Below, one piece after another: positions 7,872 to 16,632 of a stretch of 64,000 bases of DNA (the first letter of the stretch is position 1; each line of letters starts with the position of its first letter). Below the pieces are notes generated by a model. It worked only from the letters and a program-made list of their open reading frames with translations, made no database searches and was not told the DNA's origin. The position numbers and the translations under genes were made by a program. The DNA comes from CAYRYU01 sp964428355 (GTDB lineage Bacteria; Muiribacteriota; Ozemobacteria; Ozemobacterales; Ozemobacteraceae). The stretch covers positions 40,735-104,734 of the forward strand of contig CAYRYU010000013.1 of the NCBI GenBank assembly GCA_964428355.1, given 5' to 3'.

Positions 7872-9148
7872 CCCGCTGTGCTCCCGCCCTTTCCCTTTCC
7901 CTTGGCCTTTCCCACACCTTCTGCGACGGCGAAATGTTCGTATCCAGAGTTTTTCTCGGTGACCTGGAACTGTCGGACGGCGTGTTGGAGGGCGGTCATC
8001 GCTTTCTTGAGTTTTCCAACCTCGAGGCAATAGCTGATCCGGATCTCGTTCTTTCCAAGGCCCGCAGTCACATAGAACCCCCCCGCGGGGGCGACGAGGA
8101 CGGTTTCACCCTCGTGGTTGAAGTCGGTCATGAGCCACTTCGCGAAATTCTCGGCGTCGAGGATCGGGAGCTTGGCGATCACGTAGAAGGCTCCCGTGGG
8201 GGTCCGGCAGACTACGCCCGGGATCTTGGAAAAGCCCTCCATTACGGCATCGCGCCGTTTCTGATACTCCTCCAGGATCGGTTTGAAATAGGAGGGGTCC
8301 ATCAGGATTCCTGCCCTGGCAGCCCATTGCTCAACCGTCGGCGAACTGAGGCGGGCCTGGGCGAGCTTCATGGATGCCGCCATCACTTCCTGGTTCTTGC
8401 TGGCGATCAGGCCGATCCGGGCACCGCACGCCGAATACCGCTTCGAGATGCTGTCCACCAGAATGGCATGCTCGTTTGCGCCGGGTATCTGGAGGATGGA
8501 GACGTGGGAGAGTCCGTCGTAGGTGAACTCCCGGTAGACTTCATCGGCGATGATGAAGAGTTGATGCTTCTTCGCGAGCCAAAGAAGCCCCTCCAGGGTC
8601 TTCCGCGAATAGACCGTTCCGGTGGGGTTGTTGGGGTTGCAGATCAGGATCGCCTTGGTCCTTTGCGTGATCGCATGTTCGATCGTTTCGACAGGGGGAA
8701 GCTGGAAGCCATCCTCCGCGTAGGTCGTCAGCGCCTTCAACCGGACGCCGGTTTCGAAGGCCATGCCGTTGTAGTTGGTGTAGAAAGGCTCGAAAACCAG
8801 GATTTCATCACCCGGGTCGCAGATGGCAAGGAAAGCGAAAAAAATGGCCTCGCTTCCCCCTGTCGTGACAATGATTTCGCCAGGGTCGAGGGGGATCCCG
8901 TTTTTGTGGTAATACCCGGAGAAAGCCTCGAGCAGAAAATCCTCGCCGGGGGAGGGGCTGTAAGCAAGCACCTGCTGGTCGAAAGACCGGATCGCCTCAC
9001 GGACCGGCAGTGGAGTGGGTATGTCCGGTTGCCCGATGTTCAGGGGGTAAACCGTGACCCCTTTCTTCCTGGCGGCGTTGGCCAGGGGAATCAGTTTTCG
9101 GATTGGTGAGGCTTGCATCTCCTTGGCGCGTTGTGAGACTCCGATCAT
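7868..9148 (-). CDS. PLP-dependent class I/II aminotransferase
   Basis: A 426-residue fold-type I aminotransferase. Visible landmarks are LNIGQPDIPTP (substrate carboxylate region), TTGGSEAI (phosphate contact), CNPNNPTGTVYS (the conserved NPNNPTG), ADEVYREF (Asp that pairs with the pyridine N) and DSISKRYSACGARIG (Schiff-base Lys). This is the aspartate-aminotransferase-like group; the amino donor and acceptor cannot be told. The start at 9148 follows AGGAAGGAAG by six bases; the frame continues upstream but without family sequence. It is the first gene of an operon with dut (4-base overlap), dapB and the DUF155 gene. It is divergent from the lipoprotein gene at 9291, with 142 bases between them. 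Confidence 0.92.
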   Translation of the reverse strand: MIGVSQRAKEMQASPIRKLIPLANAARKKGVTVYPLNIGQPDIPTPLPVREAIRSFDQQVLAYSPSPGEDFLLEAFSGYYHKNGIPLDPGEIIVTTGGSEAIFFAFLAICDPGDEILVFEPFYTNYNGMAFETGVRLKALTTYAEDGFQLPPVETIEHAITQRTKAILICNPNNPTGTVYSRKTLEGLLWLAKKHQLFIIADEVYREFTYDGLSHVSILQIPGANEHAILVDSISKRYSACGARIGLIASKNQEVMAASMKLAQARLSSPTVEQWAARAGILMDPSYFKPILEEYQKRRDAVMEGFSKIPGVVCRTPTGAFYVIAKLPILDAENFAKWLMTDFNHEGETVLVAPAGGFYVTAGLGKNEIRISYCLEVGKLKKAMTALQHAVRQFQVTEKNSGYEHFAVAEGVGKAKGKGKGGSTAG

Positions 9149-9290
9149 ACTGCTTCCTTCCTTTCTGCACTTGGTGGGTTCCCCCGGGGAAACCCCGGGA
9201 ATTCTACCCCTTTGGGCCGGAAATGTCGAGAGGGGGCTCGAACCCACTTCCCCTAATGTTCCGGGTGAATCCTTCCGACATTCTAGTGAG

Positions 9291-11288
9291 ATGAAAAAAT
9301 TCCGGATGCTTCTGTCGTTTTTCCTTTTGGTGGGTTTTCTGACCCTCCTGGGCTGTCTCTCTTCCTCGAAGACCACTCCCGGAAGCCTTTCCGGCTATGT
9401 CACCGATGCGAACGGAAAGGCACTCAGCGGAGTCAGGGTATCCACCCCGAGCGGGGCGACCTACTCGGACACCGCAGGCTTCTGGCTTCTCGAAGGGCTG
9501 GAACCGAACATCTACACGGTCACCGCCGCCCGCGATGGATACGAAACCCTTACGAGATCCGTCGAAGTGATCACCGCCACGATCGTCGAGGAGGTCAACT
9601 TCTCCCTCGCGCAGAAAGGCGCCCTCTATGGAGTGAACGTCTCTTCCATCACTTCGACGGGAGCGGTGGTCACGTTCAACACTCAGGAAAAGGGGATCGG
9701 GCATGTACAGTACGGTACCAACACCCTCTACGAGAAAAACACTCTCGAGAACGCCTCCGCAACGACCGTACATCAATTCACCCTTTCGGCGCTGACCCCG
9801 GCAACCACCTACCATTTCATCTGCGTTGCGACCGACCCCAAGGGCCGGACCCTCCGGTCCTCGGACAATACGTTCACGACGCTCTACACACAGCGGGGCG
9901 ATCCACCCACCTCGATTTCGGCCGCAAAGGTCCCCTACTCGGATACCATTCTCGTTACCTGGAATTCCGATACCGGCGCGGATTTCGCGGGCTACAGGGT
10001 TTATCGCGGGGAAACCGCCTCCGGGCCGTTCTCGGCGGTGGACTCCGGGGCCATCCAGAATCCTGCCTATTATGACACCAACGTGAGTCCTGGCGAAAAG
10101 GTCTTCTACCGGGTCACCCGGGTTTCGGGAACGGGCGAGGAAAGCCCGCCAAGCCAGGTCGCCTCGATCCTCCTTCCCGGAACCACCCGCCGGAACGTAG
10201 TCTGGACGGCGGAACGCGGCCCCTACATCCTTGATGGTGACCTGATAGTGAAACAGGATTGCAGCCTCACGATCACAGGGGGAACCGCCATTCAGGTCGC
10301 CGCAACGGACAAGTGGGACACGGATTCATCCTCCGACCGGAAAGTCGAAATCAAGGTCAACGGAACCCTGGTCGTGCAGGGGACCGACGGCGCACCGGTG
10401 ACGATGACGTCTTACGCCCCCAACCCCCAGGCTGGGGATTGGGTGGGAATCGGGTTCACGAATCTGGCCAATCTCAACACGTCCTCGATCACGGGGCTCA
10501 GCGTCTCTTTCGCCATCGACGGGTTGAGAGGGGACGCGGGAATCCCCGCAATCAGCTCTGCAACCTTCAGGAATTGCAGCGAAGCCGGAATCGAATGCCG
10601 GGCTGCCCGTTCCGCTGTCTCGATTTCGAACGCGACGGCGGACACCTGCACGACCGGGATACTCGTCGCCTCGAGCCCGGTTTCAGTGAAAATCGATTCG
10701 TGCCTGGCCACTCGCTGTTTCTACGGGATCGTCTCCCGCGACAATTCGATTTCCGAGATAACCAACAACCGGGTACGTTTCTGGAGCGTGACCGGAATTG
10801 AGGTCGGAAACGCATCCGGAACCTCCCAGACCAGGAAAAATGTCGTCGGCCCGGGCTCGAACGGCACCGGAATCGTGGCACGGGGAAGGGACGAGGTCCG
10901 CAGGAACACCGTCCAGGCGCAGATCGGCATCGAGATCGCGGAGAGTGCCAGGGCAAGCCTGAGGAGCAACCTCATACTCGCCGACGCCAGCAGGTATTCG
11001 ATTGGAGTCCTGTATACCGGTACTGCAAGCTATTCTCCAGCCTCCCACACGATCCAGGCGAACGACGTCTGGAACATCACCGCATCCAACACCCAGAGAT
11101 ACCGCGATTTGAAGGGGGCGGTCCTGGCGGGGGTCAGTTCGGACAGGCGGATCAATCCGACCCTCTACGGCGGGGACCCCTTTGTGGGAGTGCAGGACGC
11201 CACTTTCGATTACCGGCCGATGCAAGACAGCCAGCTGAAGAGCGCAGGATACGGCGGTGAGGATATCGGGGCATACGATGTTCCATGA
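9291..11288 (+). CDS. Lipoprotein: carboxypeptidase-regulatory-like, Fn3-like and right-handed beta-helix domains (1 of 3)
   Basis: The 665-residue product starts with a short lipoprotein signal, FLTLLGC (Cys22), so it should be lipidated. Residues ~30-105 form a CarboxypepD_reg-like sandwich (GSLSGYVTDANGKALSGVRV, GFWLLEGL). Two Fn3/purple-acid-phosphatase-like repeats follow (~110-300), with TTYHFICVATDPKG and TILVTWNSDTGADFAGYRVYR. From ~310 to the end is a parallel beta-helix with repeated short strands such as NCSEAGIECRAARSAVSISN, closing with the DIGAYD tail typical of pectate-lyase-like proteins. No catalytic residues are evident; adhesion or polysaccharide binding is the likely role. 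It is the first of three tandem paralogues, the next overlapping its 3' end by 11 bases. Confidence 0.85.
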   Translation: MKKFRMLLSFFLLVGFLTLLGCLSSSKTTPGSLSGYVTDANGKALSGVRVSTPSGATYSDTAGFWLLEGLEPNIYTVTAARDGYETLTRSVEVITATIVEEVNFSLAQKGALYGVNVSSITSTGAVVTFNTQEKGIGHVQYGTNTLYEKNTLENASATTVHQFTLSALTPATTYHFICVATDPKGRTLRSSDNTFTTLYTQRGDPPTSISAAKVPYSDTILVTWNSDTGADFAGYRVYRGETASGPFSAVDSGAIQNPAYYDTNVSPGEKVFYRVTRVSGTGEESPPSQVASILLPGTTRRNVVWTAERGPYILDGDLIVKQDCSLTITGGTAIQVAATDKWDTDSSSDRKVEIKVNGTLVVQGTDGAPVTMTSYAPNPQAGDWVGIGFTNLANLNTSSITGLSVSFAIDGLRGDAGIPAISSATFRNCSEAGIECRAARSAVSISNATADTCTTGILVASSPVSVKIDSCLATRCFYGIVSRDNSISEITNNRVRFWSVTGIEVGNASGTSQTRKNVVGPGSNGTGIVARGRDEVRRNTVQAQIGIEIAESARASLRSNLILADASRYSIGVLYTGTASYSPASHTIQANDVWNITASNTQRYRDLKGAVLAGVSSDRRINPTLYGGDPFVGVQDATFDYRPMQDSQLKSAGYGGEDIGAYDVP

Positions 11289-13242
11289 ACTCCGCCCCTC
11301 AAAAAGACTGGCCCTTCCGGCCGGCCTGCTCATCTTTTTCACACTCCTCGGATGCGGTCTCAGGGAAGCCCAGACCGGGGGGCTGCAGAGCCGCCTGATC
11401 GACGTGGACGGTGACATCGTCGCGAGCGCCACGGTCTATTCCCTCTTTGCGGCATCGGAAAAAGTCATGACCGGAAAGGACGGGACCTTCTACCTCTCCG
11501 AGCTTCCGAAGGGCCTCAACACCATCGTGATCTCCCACAAGGAATTTTCCCAGGAAACCAGGAGAATCGAGATCGCGGCCGATCAGGTCACCCGCATCGA
11601 TTTCATTCGACTCGACCAGGCCAATGCTTCCAGGAAAATCTCGGAAACCGCCGTCGAGTCAGTCTCATCGTCGACCGCGGTCATCACCTGGAAAACCTAC
11701 AAGGACCTCCTTTGCCAGATACAATATGGAACCGACCAGAATTACGGGCAGGCGGTCGACGAAAAGGAGCTCTCGACGGTCCACCGGATGACCATCACGG
11801 GGCTGATCCCCGATACCGTCTATCACGCCCGGATCAGATACCTGGACGAAAACTCGAACTGGTATCTTTCCTACGACCTTCCTTTCAAGACGAGCCCTGG
11901 CGATGCTCCAGCCCCATGCACATCCCTGACCCTCTCTCCGCTTTCTTCCTACGGAACGGTCTCGTTGCAGTGGGGAATCTCCACTTCCACGCGCGTGGTC
12001 GGATACAGGGTTTTTCGCAGGGAAAAGGGTGGAGACTGGGTCCGTTTGACGACCGATGACCTCGACCGGAAGACCATCTCCTTTACCGACAAAACCTGTA
12101 CCGGCGGGAAATTCTACCAATATTCCGTTTCCGCGATCTCGGACGAGGGGGCGGCCTCTCCGAAAAACGAATCAAAAACCGTTTTCATGCCCGGGTTCAT
12201 CGATTCGGACTTCCGTCTCACCGCCTCCGACTCCCCAATACTTCTGATGAGCGACCTGATCATCGGGCTCGGGGTCAATTTCTACGTCGAGGGTGGAGTC
12301 GAATTCCAGGTCGCCAGCAGCGACGTTTTCCGACTGGGCCTGGACAAGGACCACGTCGAACTCCTCGTCTACGGGCGGGCCAGCATCCAGGGAACCAAGG
12401 CAAACCCCGTTAAATTCACCCCATTCGACGGCAATTCCTCCCGCAACCATTGGAATGGAATCAACGTTTTCAAAGGCGGGACAGGGACTTCCGAGTTTTC
12501 GTTCGTCGAGCTTTTCGGGTGCCGTCCGTTCGCGATCGCGGTGGACGGAAGCCCCGCAAACATCCACGACATTTCCGTGAAATACTGCGTTGGAGGGCTT
12601 TCCGTAAGCAATGCCCAGAACTCCCCGGCATTGACGAACTGCACTTTCGAGGACATCTCCTCGGCCGCGGTCGTCATCAAGGGATGCCGGCGGTATGAGA
12701 TCTCATCCTGCCTGATAAACAAAGCCGGAACCGGAGCCCTTTTTCGGTGGTCGACAACGGAGGACCGGGTCACGATAAAGGAAACCTCGATTTACGCCAT
12801 CGATGCGGGTGTGAACGGCAACTTCGCCCGGTCGCTTATCAAGAATTCGCTCTTCGTCGTTCCTGACGGTGTGGGAATCCAGTACAATCAGGCTCTCGGA
12901 GAGGAAAACGATCTCGATCACTGCACCATCGACGCCAAACGCGGAATCTTCGTCGCCAGCGGGGCTCCCACGATCACCAACAACATCGTGACTTCCATCG
13001 CGGAGAACGGGACGAACGGGATCAAGTTCACGAGCGCGACCACGCCCCTTCTCGACTACAACGACGTTTACGGCTTCTCCACCCCCTACGAGGGTTGCGG
13101 GGAAGGCACCGGGGCGCGCCGCGTCAAGCCGGATTTCGTCGGGGGAAACCCTTACGACTACCATCTTGAGGTCACCTCCCCCTTGAAATCCGTCGACAAC
13201 CTCGGCCACGAGCTTGGACGATACGGTGAATCCTTCCTTTGA
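11278..13242 (+). CDS. Lipoprotein: regulatory-like, Fn3-like and beta-helix domains (2 of 3)
   Basis: A 654-residue paralogue of the preceding lipoprotein with the same domain order. The lipobox is IFFTLLGC (Cys26). The start at 11278 overlaps the stop of the first gene by 11 bases, which points to translational coupling. Residues ~38-110 hold the carboxypeptidase-regulatory-like domain (GKDGTFYLSELPKG), ~125-290 two Fn3-like repeats (TGLIPDTVYHARIRYLDENS, STRVVGYRVFRREKGG), and ~300-650 the beta-helix (TITNNIVTSIAENGTNGIKF, YDYHLEVTSPLKSVD). The similarity to its neighbours in the hinge YR(V/L)(Y/F)R and in the final DYxL-SPLK tail shows tandem duplication with wide divergence. Its role is taken to be the same as that of the first copy. 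Confidence 0.83.
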   Translation: MFHELRPSKRLALPAGLLIFFTLLGCGLREAQTGGLQSRLIDVDGDIVASATVYSLFAASEKVMTGKDGTFYLSELPKGLNTIVISHKEFSQETRRIEIAADQVTRIDFIRLDQANASRKISETAVESVSSSTAVITWKTYKDLLCQIQYGTDQNYGQAVDEKELSTVHRMTITGLIPDTVYHARIRYLDENSNWYLSYDLPFKTSPGDAPAPCTSLTLSPLSSYGTVSLQWGISTSTRVVGYRVFRREKGGDWVRLTTDDLDRKTISFTDKTCTGGKFYQYSVSAISDEGAASPKNESKTVFMPGFIDSDFRLTASDSPILLMSDLIIGLGVNFYVEGGVEFQVASSDVFRLGLDKDHVELLVYGRASIQGTKANPVKFTPFDGNSSRNHWNGINVFKGGTGTSEFSFVELFGCRPFAIAVDGSPANIHDISVKYCVGGLSVSNAQNSPALTNCTFEDISSAAVVIKGCRRYEISSCLINKAGTGALFRWSTTEDRVTIKETSIYAIDAGVNGNFARSLIKNSLFVVPDGVGIQYNQALGEENDLDHCTIDAKRGIFVASGAPTITNNIVTSIAENGTNGIKFTSATTPLLDYNDVYGFSTPYEGCGEGTGARRVKPDFVGGNPYDYHLEVTSPLKSVDNLGHELGRYGESFL

Positions 13243-13285
13243 TCGAGATGGTCATCGAGATCGAAATGAGGAATCTGAGTTTCCA

Positions 13286-15367
13286 ATGAACCAGGATCTG
13301 GATAGAACAAAGGCTTTGCGGGGAGGGCGGGGGAGTTTCCGCCGGGAAATCGCCCGGGTTCTTCGCGGAAGAGGGCGCAGGACAACCACACCCCCGACTT
13401 CGGTTCCTCCCAGGAGCCCTCCGAGAGTGGGCGGAAGGCTCGCCGTGGCTGGAATGCTCCTGGTTCTTCTCGTGGCTGTCGGATGCGAGAACATCCAGAA
13501 AACCCAGCGCTGCGTTCTGTCAGGTCTCGTCCTGGACACATCGGGGAATCGTGTCACCGGTGCCGTCATCACATCCCATCGGTCCCTTTACAGCGCCGTG
13601 ACGGGCTCCGACGGGCGGTACAGCTTCACCTCGCTCGATGCCGGGAACCACAAGGTCACCGTCGAGAGGTCCGGGTATCGGACCGCCTCGAGAACCGCCA
13701 CGGTCGACAACGGGATCGTTGTCGAGAACTTCGACTTCAGGCTGGAGCCGCTTCCCAACCGGATCAACTGGAACGTCTTCAAAAGGGAAAAGACCCAGGT
13801 CACTATCGATGTCTCGACTGCGGAACCGATGACCTGCGTCGCGGTTTACCAGGGGGAGCACCAACCCCAGATCCGGACGGCTCCCAGCCCGGTGGGAAGC
13901 GACCTTCGCTTCATTCTCGGGCCCCTTCTGCCCGATGTGGAGTATCGGCTTTTCGTCGAGGGTACCACCTTGGACGGGCGCGTGTTTTCCTCGGCAACCG
14001 GGACATTCCGTCCCGTTCCGGCCAACGACCTCCCCGGAGCGCCACCCATGCCTGATTCCTTCAGCGTCTCCCAGTCCAATGGCGGGCCAAAGCTCTCCTG
14101 GACATATCCCGGGGCTGATCCCTTGAAAGGTTTTCGGCTCTATCGGGCAGAAGGGGACAAGGAACTCGCCTTGTGGCAGAACGAGGATTTCGTTTTTCCA
14201 ACCCAACAATCTGTCCTGGACGATTCCGCCGTCCCAGGCGTTCGTGTCAGGTACGCCGTCGAGTCCGTGGATCTCGACGGGAACATCTCTTCCCGAACTG
14301 CGGAAATCACGATTTTCCCAGCGGGAAAACTGAAAACCGACGTGACCTGGAAAAAATCATGGAGTCCCATCGATCTTCAGGGTGATATCTGGGTTCCCTC
14401 CAGGACCAGCTTCACAATCGAACCGGGAACCGTCGTAAGGGTTAACCCTGCCGATCTTTCCCAGGGTGGATACGATCCCAACAAGGTCGAGATCATCGTC
14501 GAGGGCAGGCTCCTCGTCTCGGCGACGGGGTCCGCTCTTGTCAGGTTCTTCTCCTCGTCCTCACGTCCGACACGGTCGGACTGGGCGGGCTTCCGTCTTC
14601 GGACAGAGAAGGGCCAACAGCCCGGCGGAATCGTCAACCTTCAGGTGTCCAACGCCCAGACCGGAATTCTCATGGTCGATACCCCCGACTTTGTCGCGAG
14701 CTTCTCCGCGAGCTACTGTGAGACGGGCTTCGAACTGGAGGGTGCGAGCGGGACGGTCCTTCGTGGCTTGTCCTTTTCGGAGTGCGAAACCGGGCTTCTT
14801 GCCAGGAGTTGCAGCGGTTGTTCCCTTTCCAGGATTTCCTGCAACGGGGGCGATCAGGGGATCATCCTGACCGGGAACAGAAGCACAGACCTGAGGAACT
14901 TCGATCTCCGGAATCTCATCGACACAGGGCTGACCGTCGACGAGATAGCTAGCACCACCGTGAAGGGGGGCGTGATCCACGCATCGACGCTTGGAATGCT
15001 TGTCCGAAGCGGGGCGGCGGTTCTGAAGTTCCTCACGATCGATTCCCAGGAAGGGGTTTCGATCGACGGAGCGGACCAGCCCGATCTCCGGAACTGCATC
15101 ATCGAAAACCGGAAATCCGCTGGGACAGGGAACGGAATCGTCGAGAAGACGAAGGGCCGGAACTATCCCTACAACAATATCCATGGTTTCAAGACCCAGA
15201 CCGTGAACTGCGGTCAGGACGGCGGTCCGATACTCAACCTGGATCCCAGGTTCGTTGGGGAAAGCTCCGCCGGGTTCGATTACCACTTGAGAGGGGACTC
15301 CCCACTCAAACTCGCGGCGGATGACAAGTCCGAGATGGGGGCATACGGCTTTCCTGCCGATAACTGA
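13286..15367 (+). CDS. Lipoprotein: regulatory-like, Fn3-like and beta-helix domains (3 of 3)
   Basis: Third tandem paralogue, 693 residues from the ATG at 13286. The N-terminus is odd: about 50 Arg/Pro-rich residues (SFRREIARVLRGRGRR) precede the hydrophobic stretch LAVAGMLLVLLVAVGC (lipobox Cys67). Either the signal peptide has a long cytosolic extension or translation begins further in, for example at the GTG inside LAVAGM; a TTG at 13214 is the other option. Residues ~70-150 are the regulatory-like domain (GRYSFTSLDAGNHKVTV), ~160-365 Fn3-like (FRLYRAEGDKELALW), and ~370-690 beta-helix, ending FDYHLRGDSPLKLAA. It overlaps the end of the second gene in the long-start reading and is probably co-transcribed with it. 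Confidence 0.8.
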   Translation: MNQDLDRTKALRGGRGSFRREIARVLRGRGRRTTTPPTSVPPRSPPRVGGRLAVAGMLLVLLVAVGCENIQKTQRCVLSGLVLDTSGNRVTGAVITSHRSLYSAVTGSDGRYSFTSLDAGNHKVTVERSGYRTASRTATVDNGIVVENFDFRLEPLPNRINWNVFKREKTQVTIDVSTAEPMTCVAVYQGEHQPQIRTAPSPVGSDLRFILGPLLPDVEYRLFVEGTTLDGRVFSSATGTFRPVPANDLPGAPPMPDSFSVSQSNGGPKLSWTYPGADPLKGFRLYRAEGDKELALWQNEDFVFPTQQSVLDDSAVPGVRVRYAVESVDLDGNISSRTAEITIFPAGKLKTDVTWKKSWSPIDLQGDIWVPSRTSFTIEPGTVVRVNPADLSQGGYDPNKVEIIVEGRLLVSATGSALVRFFSSSSRPTRSDWAGFRLRTEKGQQPGGIVNLQVSNAQTGILMVDTPDFVASFSASYCETGFELEGASGTVLRGLSFSECETGLLARSCSGCSLSRISCNGGDQGIILTGNRSTDLRNFDLRNLIDTGLTVDEIASTTVKGGVIHASTLGMLVRSGAAVLKFLTIDSQEGVSIDGADQPDLRNCIIENRKSAGTGNGIVEKTKGRNYPYNNIHGFKTQTVNCGQDGGPILNLDPRFVGESSAGFDYHLRGDSPLKLAADDKSEMGAYGFPADN

Positions 15368-15446
15368 TGAATAGGGAAACCGGTCCGGAAGGGTCGGGAT
15401 GATTGTAAATCTGGCTGATTCGACGAGAGAAACCTAAGGAGGCAGT

Positions 15447-16079
15447 ATGGGCAGATGGATTGTTGCGGTTTTGATCCTGACGGTTGCCGGAAACCCGGCA
15501 TGGGCATCTGGCGAGTCAGGAGCAAGGGAAATTTCAAATCGGATCATGGAACTGCGGCAGAAACTCCACGGCCTTCATGCCCCTCCAGCAGAGGTGGAAA
15601 GACCGGAGCCCCAAGCGGCTTCAGGGAAGAAGGACGCTCCCTCCCTCGCTCCCGGTGGGCCTGGGATAGAACGGTCCGAGGCGTCGGTCTTGGTTCCCGA
15701 ACCTGTCGCCCTTCTGCCGGAAACCCGGCCGGAACCTGCCGCCCAGGATCCTGACACCATTTCGGATGCTCTCGAGCACCGACGAGACGTCCAGGTTACC
15801 CTCCTCTTCCACGAGGAAGGGTCCCCGAAGAAAGACGGTGAGGGTGAAAGGGCCGGACTGCCCCCCAAACCCTCTCCTGCCGACCGAACCGAGAAACAGA
15901 CCCGAACCGAAAGACAGGCCCGAACCGACAAACCCGAACAGGCCCGGACCGGCGAGGCGTTGACCTCGAAGGCCGAGCCGAAGGAAGCGGCAAAGGAGTC
16001 GATGATCCCCGTCCCCGAGTCCTCGAGGGACGAGATCTCCCGCCTCGTCGACCAGCTCCGGAAGAAGGCGGCCAATTGA
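15447..16079 (+). CDS. Exported low-complexity Pro/Glu/Arg-rich protein
   Basis: A strong Shine-Dalgarno AAGGAGG sits five bases before the ATG. The 210-residue product has a signal peptide (MGRWIVAVLILTVAGNPAWA) followed by a disordered region rich in Pro, Glu, Lys and Arg, with an imperfect RTERQARTDKPEQARTGE repeat at ~150-170. The C-terminus, DEISRLVDQLRKKAAN, is a likely amphipathic helix, matching a similar helix after the signal peptide (ISNRIMELRQKLHGL). It has no recognisable family. It could be a periplasmic linker or scaffold. It follows the three lipoprotein genes by 79 bases and may belong to the same transcript. Confidence 0.7.
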   Translation: MGRWIVAVLILTVAGNPAWASGESGAREISNRIMELRQKLHGLHAPPAEVERPEPQAASGKKDAPSLAPGGPGIERSEASVLVPEPVALLPETRPEPAAQDPDTISDALEHRRDVQVTLLFHEEGSPKKDGEGERAGLPPKPSPADRTEKQTRTERQARTDKPEQARTGEALTSKAEPKEAAKESMIPVPESSRDEISRLVDQLRKKAAN

Positions 16080-16145
16080 GTCCTGAAAGCCGGGCCTTCC
16101 GTCCATGGGCTTGAATTGGATGGATGTTCGAAGATGATGGAATGG

Positions 16146-16245
16146 NNNNNNNNNNNNNNNNNNNNNNNNNNNNNNNNNNNNNNNNNNNNNNNNNNNNNNN
16201 NNNNNNNNNNNNNNNNNNNNNNNNNNNNNNNNNNNNNNNNNNNNN
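16146..16245. other. Assembly gap (100 N)
   Basis: Exactly 100 N, the usual placeholder for a gap of unknown size. The bases GAATGG occur immediately on both sides, so the break may sit in a short repeat or a collapsed region. It removes the start of the membrane-protein gene that follows. Confidence 0.99.
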
Positions 16246-16545
16246 GAATGGGGAAACTTCGGCGATGGAAGCGGCAACACGCTTATTTCCGATTTGCCTT
16301 ATGGGGTGCTGGCCTTCGGCACAGTTTTGGGGAGCTCCCTTTATCTGGGCATCCATTCAAAAAGGTTGACGTGGCTTTGCTGGGCGTTCACCTTCCTCAT
16401 CACCGCCACTCTCTCGGTGACATTGGCCCTTCTCTTTTTCACGCCCGCTTTCCGTTTTCCCGGAAGCATGTTCGTCATGGGGTGTTCCTTGGGGGTTCTG
16501 CTGGTGCGGGGTCTTCTTACCGAACGTTTCCAGGAAGGTTTCTGA
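16246..16545 (+). CDS. Small integral membrane protein, 5' end lost in assembly gap
   Basis: After the gap one frame is open for 99 codons and ends at 16545. It reads EWGNFGDGSGNTLISD, then three hydrophobic segments: VLAFGTVLGSSLYLGI, LCWAFTFLITATLSVTLALLFF, and MFVMGCSLGVLLVRGLL. No family is recognised. An ATG at 16124 before the gap (MFEDDGM) could be its start if the gap keeps frame, but the true gap length is unknown. It ends 87 bases before the convergent FecR gene. Confidence 0.55.
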   Translation, partial: EWGNFGDGSGNTLISDLPYGVLAFGTVLGSSLYLGIHSKRLTWLCWAFTFLITATLSVTLALLFFTPAFRFPGSMFVMGCSLGVLLVRGLLTERFQEGF

Positions 16546-16632
16546 CCCGCGGAAAACACCCTACCTGGCCCAGGAGGGGGCCGGAAGCCCGAAGCTGTGG
16601 AGACCCGCGGGAAACCCTGAAGGGGGAGTCTT

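Noticed and set aside
7760..9109. 449-codon open frame on the plus strand
   Set aside because: It is antisense to dut and the aminotransferase, whose motifs are complete; its own composition is charged and repetitive, as expected for a shadow.
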